A DNA stretch of 64,000 nt from Bacillus_CJ salitolerans. Its GTDB lineage: Bacteria; Bacillota; Bacilli; Bacillales; SA4. The notes beneath the pieces were generated by a model. That model was not told where the DNA came from. It saw nothing but the letters and a program-made list of their open reading frames with translations, and did not search any database. The stretch is taken from positions 32,221 through 96,220 of the forward strand of contig NZ_JBHUEM010000060.1 in assembly GCF_042680805.1 (NCBI RefSeq). The letters are read 5' to 3'. Every line of letters begins with the position of its first letter. Position 1 is the stretch's first letter. The position numbers were made by a program, and so were the translations under genes. Below are positions 18,510 through 27,945 of the stretch, piece after piece.

Positions 18510-18728
18510 CTATATTCGTTGCCGGTTACCACTAACTTCTTCCATTGAAGAAATAAATAGGAAAAATCCGAACGTTAAGATGGAAGATATCATGATGCCT
18601 AGACCGATCGCGAAAAAGTAGTCATGATTGATACCGTTACCAATAAAACCCATGAGAACAGCTAAGAAACCTAAAATAAATCCGAGTGATGTTACTAGCT
18701 TTATTGTACTTAGTTGTTTATTATTCAT
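18510..18728 (-). CDS. Small two-helix membrane protein
   Basis: 72 residues from ATG 18728, chosen because AAGGAG sits 9 bases before it; an upstream ATG overlaps that site. Two hydrophobic segments (LVTSLGFILGFLAVLMGFIG and FFAIGLGIMISSILTFGFFL) joined by a short polar loop, and a short Arg-rich tail. I do not recognise the family. It is monocistronic, with a strong terminator at 18413. Confidence 0.65.
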   Translation of the reverse strand: MNNKQLSTIKLVTSLGFILGFLAVLMGFIGNGINHDYFFAIGLGIMISSILTFGFFLFISSMEEVSGNRQRI

Positions 18729-18954
18729 ACGTACCATCTCCTTACTAATAATTTTAACTTCGTTCACAAATTTGTCAAACTTTTTTCGGGTAGAATAAAG
18801 CCTATTTTTATTCTTGATATATGGGACGAATGAAAAAAATGTCGAAATTGGCAGTAAATTCTTTATTTATATGAAGAAAAAACTCCATAACTTCTGTATA
18901 ATTAAAGCTGTATACGATTGTAAGGGAAGAGAACAAAGGTAGAAGGTGAATCAT

Positions 18955-19953
18955 ATGCAACAGTCCAAACAGCTTAGACTCATATTAATCGTTTCGATGA
19001 TTGTTGTTTTTACACTTATCATAATACTGGCTATAAAAACGAAGGTAATTTTAAATGAAGCCATTTTTGATGGTACAGCCGAGGAAAACACGATATCAAT
19101 TCTTACATCAGATGTCATTGTGGATCAAAGCTGGGGAAGCTTAGCTTACAAGGGAAAGTTAATGATAGAAGAACAGTTCCCGGTTCGTGTAAGCCTTTAT
19201 AGTGAAGTGAATACAAAAAAATTGATGAAGGAAAAGGTGATAGAGGCCATTCAAAATGATTCAAGTGTCATTATTGGACATGGAAGGGAATTTTCGGGTG
19301 TCTTTACAGAAATGGCACCAAACTATCCTTCTATTCAGTTTGTGACCGTTCATGGAAAAGCCATACACGACAACCAAACTGTTTATACATTTGATCAAGT
19401 AAATATTGAGTATTTTGCTGGATTGTCTGCAGCTCTCAAGACAAAAGCCAATACAGTTGGGGTTATTGATTCTATTCCAAATGAAGAAAAGCTGGGAGGC
19501 TTTGAGTTAGGGTTATTGCACTATAAGCCAGAAGTTACTCTTTTATATGACTATGTCGGAAGTCGTGATAATGGCGAAAAAGCGATTGAAATCATGGACC
19601 GATTTATTAGTCAAGGAGTGGACGTCATCTACTCGAAAGGAAATGGGTTTAATCGCAATGTCATTGATTATGCAAAAAAGAAGAACATCTTTGTCATAGG
19701 ATATCTGGATGATCAATCATATATGGCAAAGGACATCGTTTTAACAAGTGTTTTAAATGATGTGTCACAGGTTTATGTAGCCATTATGAATGACCATTTT
19801 AGTAAGGTAGGTATTCCATCTGGCACCGTGGTGTTGAATGAGAAGGATGGGGTGTACAAGCTAGCACCATTTGGTCCCATGTTTTCAGAGGATGAGAAAC
19901 AGTATATTCATCATGAAATTCAAAAGTTCTACGATGGGGAATTGTCCTTTTAA
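18955..19953 (+). CDS. BMP family (Med-like) substrate-binding protein, membrane-anchored
   Basis: About 332 residues. It has an N-terminal transmembrane anchor (about 8-30) instead of a lipobox, then a periplasmic-binding-protein fold of the BMP/PnrA family. Motifs parallel B. subtilis Med, a positive regulator of comK: DQSWGSLAYKG, IIGHGREFSGVF, VDVIYSKGNGFN, VIGYLDDQS. It ends 24 bases before the histidine kinase gene and clearly shares its operon. No permease or ATPase genes are near, so it probably senses a ligand for the kinase and does not feed a transporter. ATG 18955 (AAGG 8 bases upstream) is preferred over GTG 18946. Confidence 0.82.
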   Translation: MQQSKQLRLILIVSMIVVFTLIIILAIKTKVILNEAIFDGTAEENTISILTSDVIVDQSWGSLAYKGKLMIEEQFPVRVSLYSEVNTKKLMKEKVIEAIQNDSSVIIGHGREFSGVFTEMAPNYPSIQFVTVHGKAIHDNQTVYTFDQVNIEYFAGLSAALKTKANTVGVIDSIPNEEKLGGFELGLLHYKPEVTLLYDYVGSRDNGEKAIEIMDRFISQGVDVIYSKGNGFNRNVIDYAKKKNIFVIGYLDDQSYMAKDIVLTSVLNDVSQVYVAIMNDHFSKVGIPSGTVVLNEKDGVYKLAPFGPMFSEDEKQYIHHEIQKFYDGELSF

Positions 19954-19977
19954 AAAGTAGATTAGGGGGGGAAGTTA

Positions 19978-21819
19978 ATGAATCGAATTCAAAAAAATAT
20001 GTCGTTCCGAAGTAAGATCGTAACAGTCCTCCTAATGATCACTGTTATATTAACTAGTTATTCCCTGTTCCTTGTTCATGATATTGAGAAAATCAACACT
20101 GTTAGCGAGAGCATCCAGGATACGAGTATACCTGAGCTCATTTGGTTATCGCATTGGGAAGAAGAACTAACGATAAAAAAATTCATGGTCCAAAATTATA
20201 TAGATAATGATCTTTGTTGTAACTTCTCTGATACATATAAATCAACTGATGATAACGAATTTGCGCATATTCATGGAAAGGTTCCGGAAACGTTAGAAGA
20301 TGTAAAAAGACAAGTTGCACTATTAGACTTTTTAATCGTGAATAATGTTCAAGGACTTGTCGAATTCGATGATAAGCTAGCGGCAAAGGAGTATATTGAA
20401 GCGACCTATCTTCCGAAATTGGAACAATTGAAGCAGGATATTGTCGATAGAAAGGAAGCATCATTTGGTTTTTTATCAACAAGAGCTGACAGATTTTCCG
20501 AGATTATACAACATTCACTATGGTTACTTTTATTATTGACCGTATCTTCCATTATTCTTTCCATCTTTTTTTCTTTTCGAATAAGTGCAAGTATCACTCG
20601 TCCGATTGAAGCGATGACGAAGAAAGTGGATCAAATTGCAAATGGGGATTATGGTTTAACGATAAACGAAAGAACTCAAGTAGAATTACAATACCTAACT
20701 CATTCGATTAATCAAATGTCGTTAAGATTGAAGGACTCGTTCCATACAATTATGATGGATAAAATGTATCGTGAACAAATTTTAAATTCATTACCGGTAG
20801 GAATTATAACGTATAATGATCAAACTGGTACTTATTCTTTAAATAGTACGGCTAAATGTTTGCTTGAAATAGAGGACCTTCTACTAAAGGATGAGGATGA
20901 AGAAAACAAGGCGTTTTGGAGGATTCTATCTTCAAAACAAATATGTAACAACATAAAGGTTACTTTTACATCTGAGCGAGGGATATTTACATTATTAGTT
21001 TCACAATCCTTTTTAGTGGATAGTCAGGGAAATGTCATTGGTAGAATTATGCATTTTGTTAACATTACAGAAACAGAAGAATTAGAGGAAAGAATGCATC
21101 AATCAGAGAAGTTGGCATTAGTTGGTGAAATTGCAGCAGGCGCTGCACATGAAATCCGAAATCCATTGGCTGTAATCCATGGGTTCATCTCCTTAATGAA
21201 TCAATCTCTTTCTGAACAAGAAAAAGAACGATTTCAATTTCCTTTATTGATGAAGGAAATAGACAGGATTAATTTAATTATCGAAGAGATGCTTTTACAA
21301 GCAAAGCCTGGGGCACCCATATTAAAAGAAAGGTATATGGAAGATATTGTTCAGGAATTTTTACCATTAATACAACAGTGTATTGAAGGGGGCGACATAA
21401 CGTTATCAGTCTCTTTGATAAGAGAGCCGGTTCTCGTTGATTCCAAACAAATGAAGCAAGTCTTCCACAATCTGATTCGAAATAGCATTGAGGCGATCGG
21501 TGATAATGGTAACATTATCATTTCTTCAAAAATTAACAACGGTTATTATAAAATTACCCTACAGGATGATGGTCCAGGTATTCCTGATTATATGAAGCAA
21601 AGAATATTTGAACCATTTTCAAGCTCAAAGGAAGAGGGAACTGGACTTGGTTTAACCATTGTTCAAAGAATCATTGAGAATCATAATGGTGATATTGAAT
21701 TAATCGATTCTTCTGAAACGGGTACAACGTTCATCATTTCGTTGCCATTAAAAGATGCGATACCAACAACTGAGGCAGGAGCTTCATTGAATAGGATTGA
21801 AAAAAGTGTAACTGTATAA
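19978..21819 (+). CDS. Membrane sensor histidine kinase (HAMP-PAS-HisKA-HATPase)
   Basis: 613 residues. Transmembrane helix 1 (about 14-32), an extracytoplasmic domain (about 33-175, with a Cys-Cys pair near residue 80), helix 2 (about 180-200), HAMP, PAS (about 262-365), HisKA (GAAHEIRNPLAVIHGF) and HATPase (DDGPGIP, GTGLGLTIV). The catalytic half resembles sporulation-type Kin kinases. No response regulator is adjacent. Its partner is probably the BMP-like protein just upstream, acting as a ligand sensor outside the membrane. The ribosome site is GGGGGGAAG. The stop lies inside the terminator hairpin at 21801. Confidence 0.88.
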   Translation: MNRIQKNMSFRSKIVTVLLMITVILTSYSLFLVHDIEKINTVSESIQDTSIPELIWLSHWEEELTIKKFMVQNYIDNDLCCNFSDTYKSTDDNEFAHIHGKVPETLEDVKRQVALLDFLIVNNVQGLVEFDDKLAAKEYIEATYLPKLEQLKQDIVDRKEASFGFLSTRADRFSEIIQHSLWLLLLLTVSSIILSIFFSFRISASITRPIEAMTKKVDQIANGDYGLTINERTQVELQYLTHSINQMSLRLKDSFHTIMMDKMYREQILNSLPVGIITYNDQTGTYSLNSTAKCLLEIEDLLLKDEDEENKAFWRILSSKQICNNIKVTFTSERGIFTLLVSQSFLVDSQGNVIGRIMHFVNITETEELEERMHQSEKLALVGEIAAGAAHEIRNPLAVIHGFISLMNQSLSEQEKERFQFPLLMKEIDRINLIIEEMLLQAKPGAPILKERYMEDIVQEFLPLIQQCIEGGDITLSVSLIREPVLVDSKQMKQVFHNLIRNSIEAIGDNGNIIISSKINNGYYKITLQDDGPGIPDYMKQRIFEPFSSSKEEGTGLGLTIVQRIIENHNGDIELIDSSETGTTFIISLPLKDAIPTTEAGASLNRIEKSVTV

Positions 21820-21838
21820 CAGTTGCACTTTTCTTTTT
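21801..21838 (+). terminator. Terminator of the BMP-kinase operon
   Basis: A 14-base arm pair (AAAAGTGTAACTGT with ACAGTTGCACTTTT, one mismatch) starting inside the last codons of the kinase, with a T-rich tail. Confidence 0.8.
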
Positions 21839-21845
21839 GATTAAA

Positions 21846-22022
21846 CGTATAAAAAAGTTTTCCGCCAGTGAATGGGCAAGTAACCTGGAATCCAAGCTGC
21901 AGCACCCAGCCACTCGAGGGTCAAATAACCCTAAAATGAGAAAAAAGGAAAAAGCACCCTTTTTCCTCATTTAGGAACATTTGCTCTGCCTGAGGCTAAA
22001 CGGGGCGCCTTGAGCCTTGTTC
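21846..22022 (+). repeat. R1 hairpin repeat, short copy B
   Basis: The same family as the copy at 18065 but without its first two hairpins: CCCAGCC is followed directly by ACTCGAGGG and TCAAATAACC. The third hairpin (changed in sequence) and the terminal GGGGCGCC hairpin with GAGCCTTGTTCC remain. It lies behind the kinase terminator and before pepF. Confidence 0.8.
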
Positions 22023-22142
22023 CCTCGTATTCTATGATATGGTGCAACCAGTGTTTCTGTATTATAAAGTTTTTGGAAGGGAAGAGGAATACTTTATCCA
22101 TGGGTAGAATACCTAATGAACAAGGAAAAGGGGGAAGAGAAC

Positions 22143-23837
22143 ATGAAGTTTCAAGACTATGAATATAGACGTCCTGTAAGGGAAGAAGTAGAATCACAGT
22201 TTAATGCATTATTACTTAACTTTGCAAATGCAGAATCGTTTGAGGCACAAAATGAGGCGATGAAAGAGATAAGCAGGCTGAGAAATGATGTAGATACTAT
22301 GTTCAATCTCTGTTCGATTCGACATACCATTGATACAACAGATGAATTTTATCAAGCTGAACAAGATTATATGGATGAATTTCAGCCAGTTATGCAAGGT
22401 ATGACGACAAAGTTTTACAAGGCACTTGTAGATTCAAAGTTTCGTAATCAGCTTGAAGACAAGTGGGGAAAACAATTATTTTCACTTGCTGAGGCTCAAT
22501 TAAAAACATTCTCTGATGAAATTGTTGAAGATTTACAGCAAGAAAACAAATTAGCTTCAGAGTATACGAAACTAGTTGCTTCAGCGAAAATCCTATTTGA
22601 TGGAGAAGAAAGAACGTTAGCCCAATTAACACCATATGTAGAATCAAAGGATCGTAATGTCCGTAAAGAAGCAAATGAAGCCCGATTTGGATTCTTTAAA
22701 GAGCATGAGGATAAGTTTGATGAGATTTATGATAAGCTAGTGAAGGTTCGTACGATGATCGCTAAAAAGTTAGGGTTCTCTAACTTTGTTGAGCTTGCTT
22801 ATTTACGATTAGCTCGAACGGATTATAATGCCGATATGGTAAAGACCTTCCGTGATCAAGTGCATCAATTCATCGTCCCACTTGCATCAAAGCTCTATGA
22901 AAGGCAACGTGAACGTATTGGGGTAGATGCACTTAAATTCTATGATGAAGCTTTTAAGTTTCAAACGGGAAATGCTACTCCAAAAGGTAGTCCGGAATGG
23001 ATTATCGAAAATGGGAAAAAAATGTATGAAGAACTTTCTCCAGAAACGCATGAGTTCTTCACGTATATGATTAAAAATAACTTAATGGATCTTGAGGCGA
23101 AGAAAGGGAAAGCAAGTGGAGGGTACTGCTCAATATTAGCGAACTATGGCTCACCTTATATTTTTTCAAACTTTAATGGCACATCAGGGGATATTGATGT
23201 ATTAACCCATGAAGCGGGCCATGCATTCCAAGTGTATTCTAGCAGAAATTATGAGGTACCAGAATACTACTTCCCAACATATGAGGCTTGCGAGATACAT
23301 TCTATGAGTATGGAGTTTTTTACGTGGCCATGGATGGAATACTTCTTTAAAGAAGAGACAGATAAATATAAATTCTCTCATTTAAGTGATGCCCTGCTCT
23401 TTTTACCATATGGTGTAGCAGTAGATGAATTCCAGCACTTTGTGTATGAAAATCCAGATGTAACTCCACAAGAGCGTAAGCAAGCTTGGAGTAATGTTGA
23501 AAGGAAATATCTCCCACAAAGAGACTATGATGGAAATAAGTATTTAGAAAACGGTGGTTTCTGGCAAAGACAGAGCCATATATACAATACGGCTTTCTAT
23601 TATATTGATTATACTTTGGCTCAAATTTGTGCATTTCAATTTTGGAAGCGTTCAAGAGAAGAAAAAGAAGCAGCATGGAATGATTACTTGCACATTTGTA
23701 GCATCGGTGGTTCAAAGTCCTTTACTGATATTGTGAAGGAAGCTAACCTACTTTCTCCATTTGAAGACGGTTGTGTTCAATCTGTAGTAGGCGTGATCGA
23801 TGAGTGGTTAAATAGTGTGGACGATAAAGCATTGTAG
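22143..23837 (+). CDS. M3 family oligoendopeptidase (PepF-like)
   Basis: 564 residues, the usual length of Bacillus M3 oligoendopeptidases. The zinc motif HEAGH is at residues 356-360, with the third ligand Glu expected in the following YEACEIHSMSMEF segment. An N-terminal PepF-type helical domain precedes it. The enzyme is cytoplasmic (no signal peptide) and cuts short peptides. ATG 22143 is chosen because it has the purine-rich AAGGGGGAAGAGA ahead; an in-frame ATG at 22116 is also open. It is transcribed alone and followed by a strong terminator. Confidence 0.92.
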   Translation: MKFQDYEYRRPVREEVESQFNALLLNFANAESFEAQNEAMKEISRLRNDVDTMFNLCSIRHTIDTTDEFYQAEQDYMDEFQPVMQGMTTKFYKALVDSKFRNQLEDKWGKQLFSLAEAQLKTFSDEIVEDLQQENKLASEYTKLVASAKILFDGEERTLAQLTPYVESKDRNVRKEANEARFGFFKEHEDKFDEIYDKLVKVRTMIAKKLGFSNFVELAYLRLARTDYNADMVKTFRDQVHQFIVPLASKLYERQRERIGVDALKFYDEAFKFQTGNATPKGSPEWIIENGKKMYEELSPETHEFFTYMIKNNLMDLEAKKGKASGGYCSILANYGSPYIFSNFNGTSGDIDVLTHEAGHAFQVYSSRNYEVPEYYFPTYEACEIHSMSMEFFTWPWMEYFFKEETDKYKFSHLSDALLFLPYGVAVDEFQHFVYENPDVTPQERKQAWSNVERKYLPQRDYDGNKYLENGGFWQRQSHIYNTAFYYIDYTLAQICAFQFWKRSREEKEAAWNDYLHICSIGGSKSFTDIVKEANLLSPFEDGCVQSVVGVIDEWLNSVDDKAL

Positions 23838-23850
23838 AATTTCATAAAGT

Positions 23851-23887
23851 AAATCCCCTGCCAGCCTAGCCTAGCAGGGGATTTTTG
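23851..23887 (+). terminator. Terminator after the oligoendopeptidase gene
   Basis: An 11-bp stem (AAATCCCCTGC with GCAGGGGATTT) with T residues after it. Confidence 0.9.
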
Positions 23888-23898
23888 AATTTTTTTAG

Positions 23899-23967
23899 GA
23901 AGTATGAAAGTTTTCAGCAAAAGAATGGGCTAGTGACTTGGAATCCAGCTTCAGAGCCTTTTGCTCA
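23899..23967 (+). repeat. R1 repeat, minimal copy C
   Basis: Only the two outer parts of the family are left: the 5' AGTTTTCAGCAAAAGAATGG..GGAATCCAGCT part and the 3' GAGCCTTTTGCTC end are joined directly, with all hairpins missing. It ends one base before the stop codon of the minus-strand DJ-1 gene. Confidence 0.75.
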
Positions 23968-23968
23968 A

Positions 23969-24538
23969 TTATCCCATTGAAGGTACCCTAAAGTACAGAA
24001 GTGGATCTTTTTCATCGGCTGATATACAGCCGAGAGAGCGCAAGACTTCTTCAGCGAATGCTACGTAATTAGAGCCCGTGGATGTAATAATATTTTGATC
24101 TTTAACAAGAACTTGCTCCTGTGCATTCGTCCAGTTCATGTAATCTTTGTATTCATCATCAGACATGGTGATAGATGATGTATATTTCACTTCATCCAAT
24201 ATTCCTGCGACCCCTAATAAAACTGGTCCACCACAAATCGCTGCAATCAGTTTGTTTTCCCTATAGAAAGCCCGAACGATATTTATAAGTCTCTCATCAT
24301 TTAATAAATAGGAGGGTGTACCTCCTGGAATAATAAGAGCTTCATATTCAATTGGATTTACTTCTTCAAGTGTTCGATCTGCGACGATGTTAAATTTCCC
24401 CTCAGATTTAATCGGTGTTCCCTTTTCCTTTTGAGAAAATGTTATGAGAGAAAACTCTGTACTACTAAGGCAAGTTGCTAAAATTGAAATCTCGAATTCC
24501 GCAAATGTATCATAGACAAATAATAATACCTTTTTCAT
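23969..24538 (-). CDS. DJ-1/PfpI family protein
   Basis: 189 residues with the class I glutamine-amidotransferase-like fold: ALIIPGGTPSYLL, then the nucleophile elbow AAICGGPVLL carrying a Cys. DJ-1/PfpI members include glyoxalases, chaperones and transcription regulators. This one lacks a regulator domain, so the substrate is open. ATG 24538 follows AGGTG by 6 bases; a GTG three codons earlier is less likely. The gene stands alone, convergent with pepF. Confidence 0.85.
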   Translation of the reverse strand: MKKVLLFVYDTFAEFEISILATCLSSTEFSLITFSQKEKGTPIKSEGKFNIVADRTLEEVNPIEYEALIIPGGTPSYLLNDERLINIVRAFYRENKLIAAICGGPVLLGVAGILDEVKYTSSITMSDDEYKDYMNWTNAQEQVLVKDQNIITSTGSNYVAFAEEVLRSLGCISADEKDPLLYFRVPSMG

Positions 24539-24728
24539 CCTGTTCACCTACTATTATCCAAATTTAATAGATTTATAATATTTGAAAAATTTGTAAATAG
24601 CAAATGTAATGTAAAGTTTAATTATCTTTACAAAAAATTAATAGTCTGCAAATAATAGGGGAATCTTTCTATATTAAAATAGAATTGTCGAAAGCGGTAA
24701 AATAATGTCAGTCCGGGGGATTTCCTAT

Positions 24729-27638
24729 ATGCCACTAAAAAGAAGGAACACCATAGAAGTTACTAGTTTACTTGCATTATTTATTCTGGCTGTAATAGGG
24801 AATATAGTAAAAATCGAATTATTTTTAGGGATTCATATTGTGTTTGGCTCCATTTTTATTTATATTATGATTCAATATTTTGGTATAAGAACATCCGTAA
24901 TTGCGGCTACTTTAACTGGCTTATGTACAGTCTATCTATGGGGTACTCCATTTGGGTTCCTATGGTATACGATGGAAGCCGTTTTTGTCGCTGTTGCTTA
25001 TCATAAGTATAAAAGAAGTCTTATTTTTGGAGCCATTACTTACTATTTCATAATAGGTGTTCCGTTTTATATCATATTTAATTATATTCTTACTGATTTT
25101 GATTGGATTACAACGGTTCTTGTTTTATTAAAGCAAGGAATTAATACTTTATTAAATGTAGCAATAGCTCATATAATCATAATCCTTGTAGAGTTTTCTG
25201 GACTTTTTCCATCAAAACGAAGAGTCTCTCTTCAAACCATTATTTTAAATTTGCTATTAATATTTTTCCTAATACCTGTCGTTTATTCACTTATAAGTTT
25301 AAGTAAAATAGAGTTTAGAGAAACAGAAAATGCAATCCAGAACCAAATAGAAGAAGTTTCAGAGCGCCTTTCTGCTAGAATTGTTCAAGATTATCAGAAC
25401 CATTTAACAGCAATAAATGGAATTGCCAATCGAGTGAAAAATCATGAACGGGGAGAATTACTTACAACCGATCTAATGCTCATGCAAGATACCTTTCCAG
25501 ATTTCAAGGTTTTATATGTAAGTAATCAAAACAACCAAATTATTTTAAAAAACCAGCTATATGAATTAAAAGACTATAAAATTGATCCGTTATATAGCTT
25601 TTCAGAGCGTACCAAAAGGTCTAAACAGCCCTATCTTTCTGACGTTTTTCTAGCAGCAGAACCATATTCAGAGCCTGTTGTTACCTTAACAGTTCCAGTT
25701 GAAAAAAATATATATTCAACCCTTTATGTAGTGGGTGTTCTTAAACCAATCACTTTTTTAAAGGCGATACAGGCTACCAAAATGGACAAGATGCAGATCA
25801 CAATCGTGGATCGAGAAAATCGTGTAGTTGCAACTAATGATAAACAACAAGAAATCATGGAACCTATTACATTGTCAAAATCGGAGTCTTATTTTCAGGA
25901 GTGGAAAGTGATGCCAATTGAGGGTGGAGTAAGGAATCCAGATGTATGGGCTAACTCTGGGTATAGTCAATTTAAACGACTAGACGGTGAAGTTCCATAT
26001 GCTCTATATATCAAATTGCCAAATCAAGAGTTTGCCCATATATTGTACACTCGTTTTATCAAGTTGTTTCTAGTTGCAATATTTTTCTCAGGTGTTGCTT
26101 TAGTATTGTCTTATTTAGTTAGTAACTGGATACAGCAGTCTTTTAGAAAAGTGTCGGATTTAACTGATAACCTTCCAGCTAAGATTTCTCAAGATGTTAA
26201 AATTAATTGGCCAACTATGATGATCAAAGAAGTTGATAATATCGTTAGAAACTTTAAAAAAACAGAAAAAAAATTACGGGATATGTTTCATGAGGTCCTT
26301 TCAGCCCAAAAAAACCTTGAATTCCTTGCACACTATGATCAACTGACACACTTGTATAATCGTACATATTTAATGACTAAGTTTGAGGAAATAGTGGCAA
26401 AGGGGCCAATGAATCAAAAAATTGGAATTATATTTCTTGATTTAGATCGGTTTAAAATCATAAACGATACACTTGGACATGAATCGGGGGATTTGCTTCT
26501 AATTGAAGTATCGAGAAGGATTAAGGACATTTGTGAGGGGAAAGAGTTTATCATTTCAAGACAAAGCGGAGATGAATTTATCATTCTCATGCCTGGGATT
26601 ACAAGCCACATAGAGCCGGAGTATATAGCGAAACAGACGATTCACTCGCTTTCGCTACCTTATACATTAAAGGAAAATGAGTATTTCCTTACTGCAAGCA
26701 TAGGAATAAGCATGTACCCAGAGGATGGAAAAGACATCCATACCATTATTAAGAATGCAAGTATGGCGATGAACTATGCGAAGGAAAAAGGGAAGAATAA
26801 TTATCAATTTTATAATGAGGAAATTATCAAACAAGTTCTATCAAAGGTCGAAATAGAAAGAGAATTACGCTATGCAATCGAACGGGATCAACTATTTTTG
26901 TATTATCAGCCACAAATTGATTTATTGACTGGAAATTTAAAGGGGGTAGAAACTCTTGTCCGTTGGATTCATCCAGAGTTAGGATTTATCTCTCCTGCTG
27001 ACTTCATTCCAGTAGCAGAAGAATCTGGACTCATTATTAGAATTGGGGAATGGATTTTGCAAAAAGCTTGCGAAGACGCAAAGTCATGGCAGGAAGCTGG
27101 CTATAAACCGGTTAACATATCCGTCAATATCTCAATGAGTCAATTTTTACACAGTAATCTTATCCATTTAGTAAAGACATCTTTAGCAGAGAGCGGGCTT
27201 GAGCCACGATATTTAAAGCTTGAAATTACAGAAAGTGTGGCAATGTCACAGCCGGAACAAGTAATTACAAAGTTAGACCAATTAAAAACAATTGGTGTGG
27301 AGCTTGCTCTTGATGATTTTGGAACGGGGTATTCGTCACTCAATTATTTGAAGAAGCTTCCTGTTGATGTGTTAAAAATTGATCGGTCCTTCATACAGGA
27401 AATGGAGCATGATGAGGATGATATTACCATCGTTAAGGCACTGATTGAGGTTGCTCATAGTTTAGGTATGATAGTAATTGCAGAAGGTGTTGAAACACTT
27501 TCACAAAAAGAGATCTTAGAAAGAATCCATTGTGACCAATTACAAGGATATATTTTTAGTAAACCTCTTCCAAAACTAGAGATAGAAGGGCTGTTTGAAA
27601 GGGAACTATCTAGTCATGAAGAGGTACACCTACACTAA
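24729..27638 (+). CDS. Membrane-bound GGDEF-EAL protein with extracellular sensor domain
   Basis: About 969 residues. The N-terminal 170 residues form about five or six hydrophobic helices, followed by a helix and an extracytoplasmic Cache-like domain (about 190-440), another helix (about 445-465), a short linker, GGDEF (about 535-690) and EAL (about 705-960). The cyclase signature is RQSGDEF, with the first Gly replaced by Ser. The EAL signature reads GVETLVRW, with Thr for Ala. LEITES, DDFGTGYSS and EGVE are intact, so phosphodiesterase activity is likelier than cyclase activity. ATG 24729 has GGGGGA 8 bases upstream; ATG 24705 lacks a site. A terminator follows. Confidence 0.86.
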   Translation: MPLKRRNTIEVTSLLALFILAVIGNIVKIELFLGIHIVFGSIFIYIMIQYFGIRTSVIAATLTGLCTVYLWGTPFGFLWYTMEAVFVAVAYHKYKRSLIFGAITYYFIIGVPFYIIFNYILTDFDWITTVLVLLKQGINTLLNVAIAHIIIILVEFSGLFPSKRRVSLQTIILNLLLIFFLIPVVYSLISLSKIEFRETENAIQNQIEEVSERLSARIVQDYQNHLTAINGIANRVKNHERGELLTTDLMLMQDTFPDFKVLYVSNQNNQIILKNQLYELKDYKIDPLYSFSERTKRSKQPYLSDVFLAAEPYSEPVVTLTVPVEKNIYSTLYVVGVLKPITFLKAIQATKMDKMQITIVDRENRVVATNDKQQEIMEPITLSKSESYFQEWKVMPIEGGVRNPDVWANSGYSQFKRLDGEVPYALYIKLPNQEFAHILYTRFIKLFLVAIFFSGVALVLSYLVSNWIQQSFRKVSDLTDNLPAKISQDVKINWPTMMIKEVDNIVRNFKKTEKKLRDMFHEVLSAQKNLEFLAHYDQLTHLYNRTYLMTKFEEIVAKGPMNQKIGIIFLDLDRFKIINDTLGHESGDLLLIEVSRRIKDICEGKEFIISRQSGDEFIILMPGITSHIEPEYIAKQTIHSLSLPYTLKENEYFLTASIGISMYPEDGKDIHTIIKNASMAMNYAKEKGKNNYQFYNEEIIKQVLSKVEIERELRYAIERDQLFLYYQPQIDLLTGNLKGVETLVRWIHPELGFISPADFIPVAEESGLIIRIGEWILQKACEDAKSWQEAGYKPVNISVNISMSQFLHSNLIHLVKTSLAESGLEPRYLKLEITESVAMSQPEQVITKLDQLKTIGVELALDDFGTGYSSLNYLKKLPVDVLKIDRSFIQEMEHDEDDITIVKALIEVAHSLGMIVIAEGVETLSQKEILERIHCDQLQGYIFSKPLPKLEIEGLFERELSSHEEVHLH

Positions 27639-27679
27639 AAAACAAGCAGAGGCTTTATAAGCTTCTGCTTGTTTTGTTT
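27637..27679 (+). terminator. Terminator after the GGDEF-EAL gene
   Basis: A stem of about 14 bp (AACAAGCAGAGGCTT with AAGCTTCTGCTTGTT, allowing one bulge) and a TTTTGTTT tail. Confidence 0.88.
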
Positions 27680-27705
27680 AGTAAACGATCATTTGATAGT
27701 CATAA

Positions 27706-27917
27706 AATAAAGTGAAACTTCAATCAGTGGGGTTTTCTTCATCCTCAAATGATTGTTAAATGAGACTCGCACGATGTGGGTCTCATAGACGTTGCCACAG
27801 GGTGTGGCGATATTAGTCTGTGCTCCTATTATCCGGTTCTAACTGGCGTTTATCCCACAATTAAATCTTCATAAATTTTGAAGTGGGGGTCTTATCGCTA
27901 CTTATAGCGGGATAAAA
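27706..27917 (+). repeat. R2 structured repeat, full copy
   Basis: A 212-bp non-coding element. It begins ATAAAGTGAAACTTCAATCA, has a GTCTCATAGACGTTGCCACA-type centre, and ends in a long hairpin region closing with AGCGGGATAAA. It matches the minus-strand copy at 59901 over nearly its whole length. It fills the gap between two genes. Confidence 0.85.
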
Positions 27918-27945
27918 GGCAGTAGCTGAGATATTGGTTGAATGG

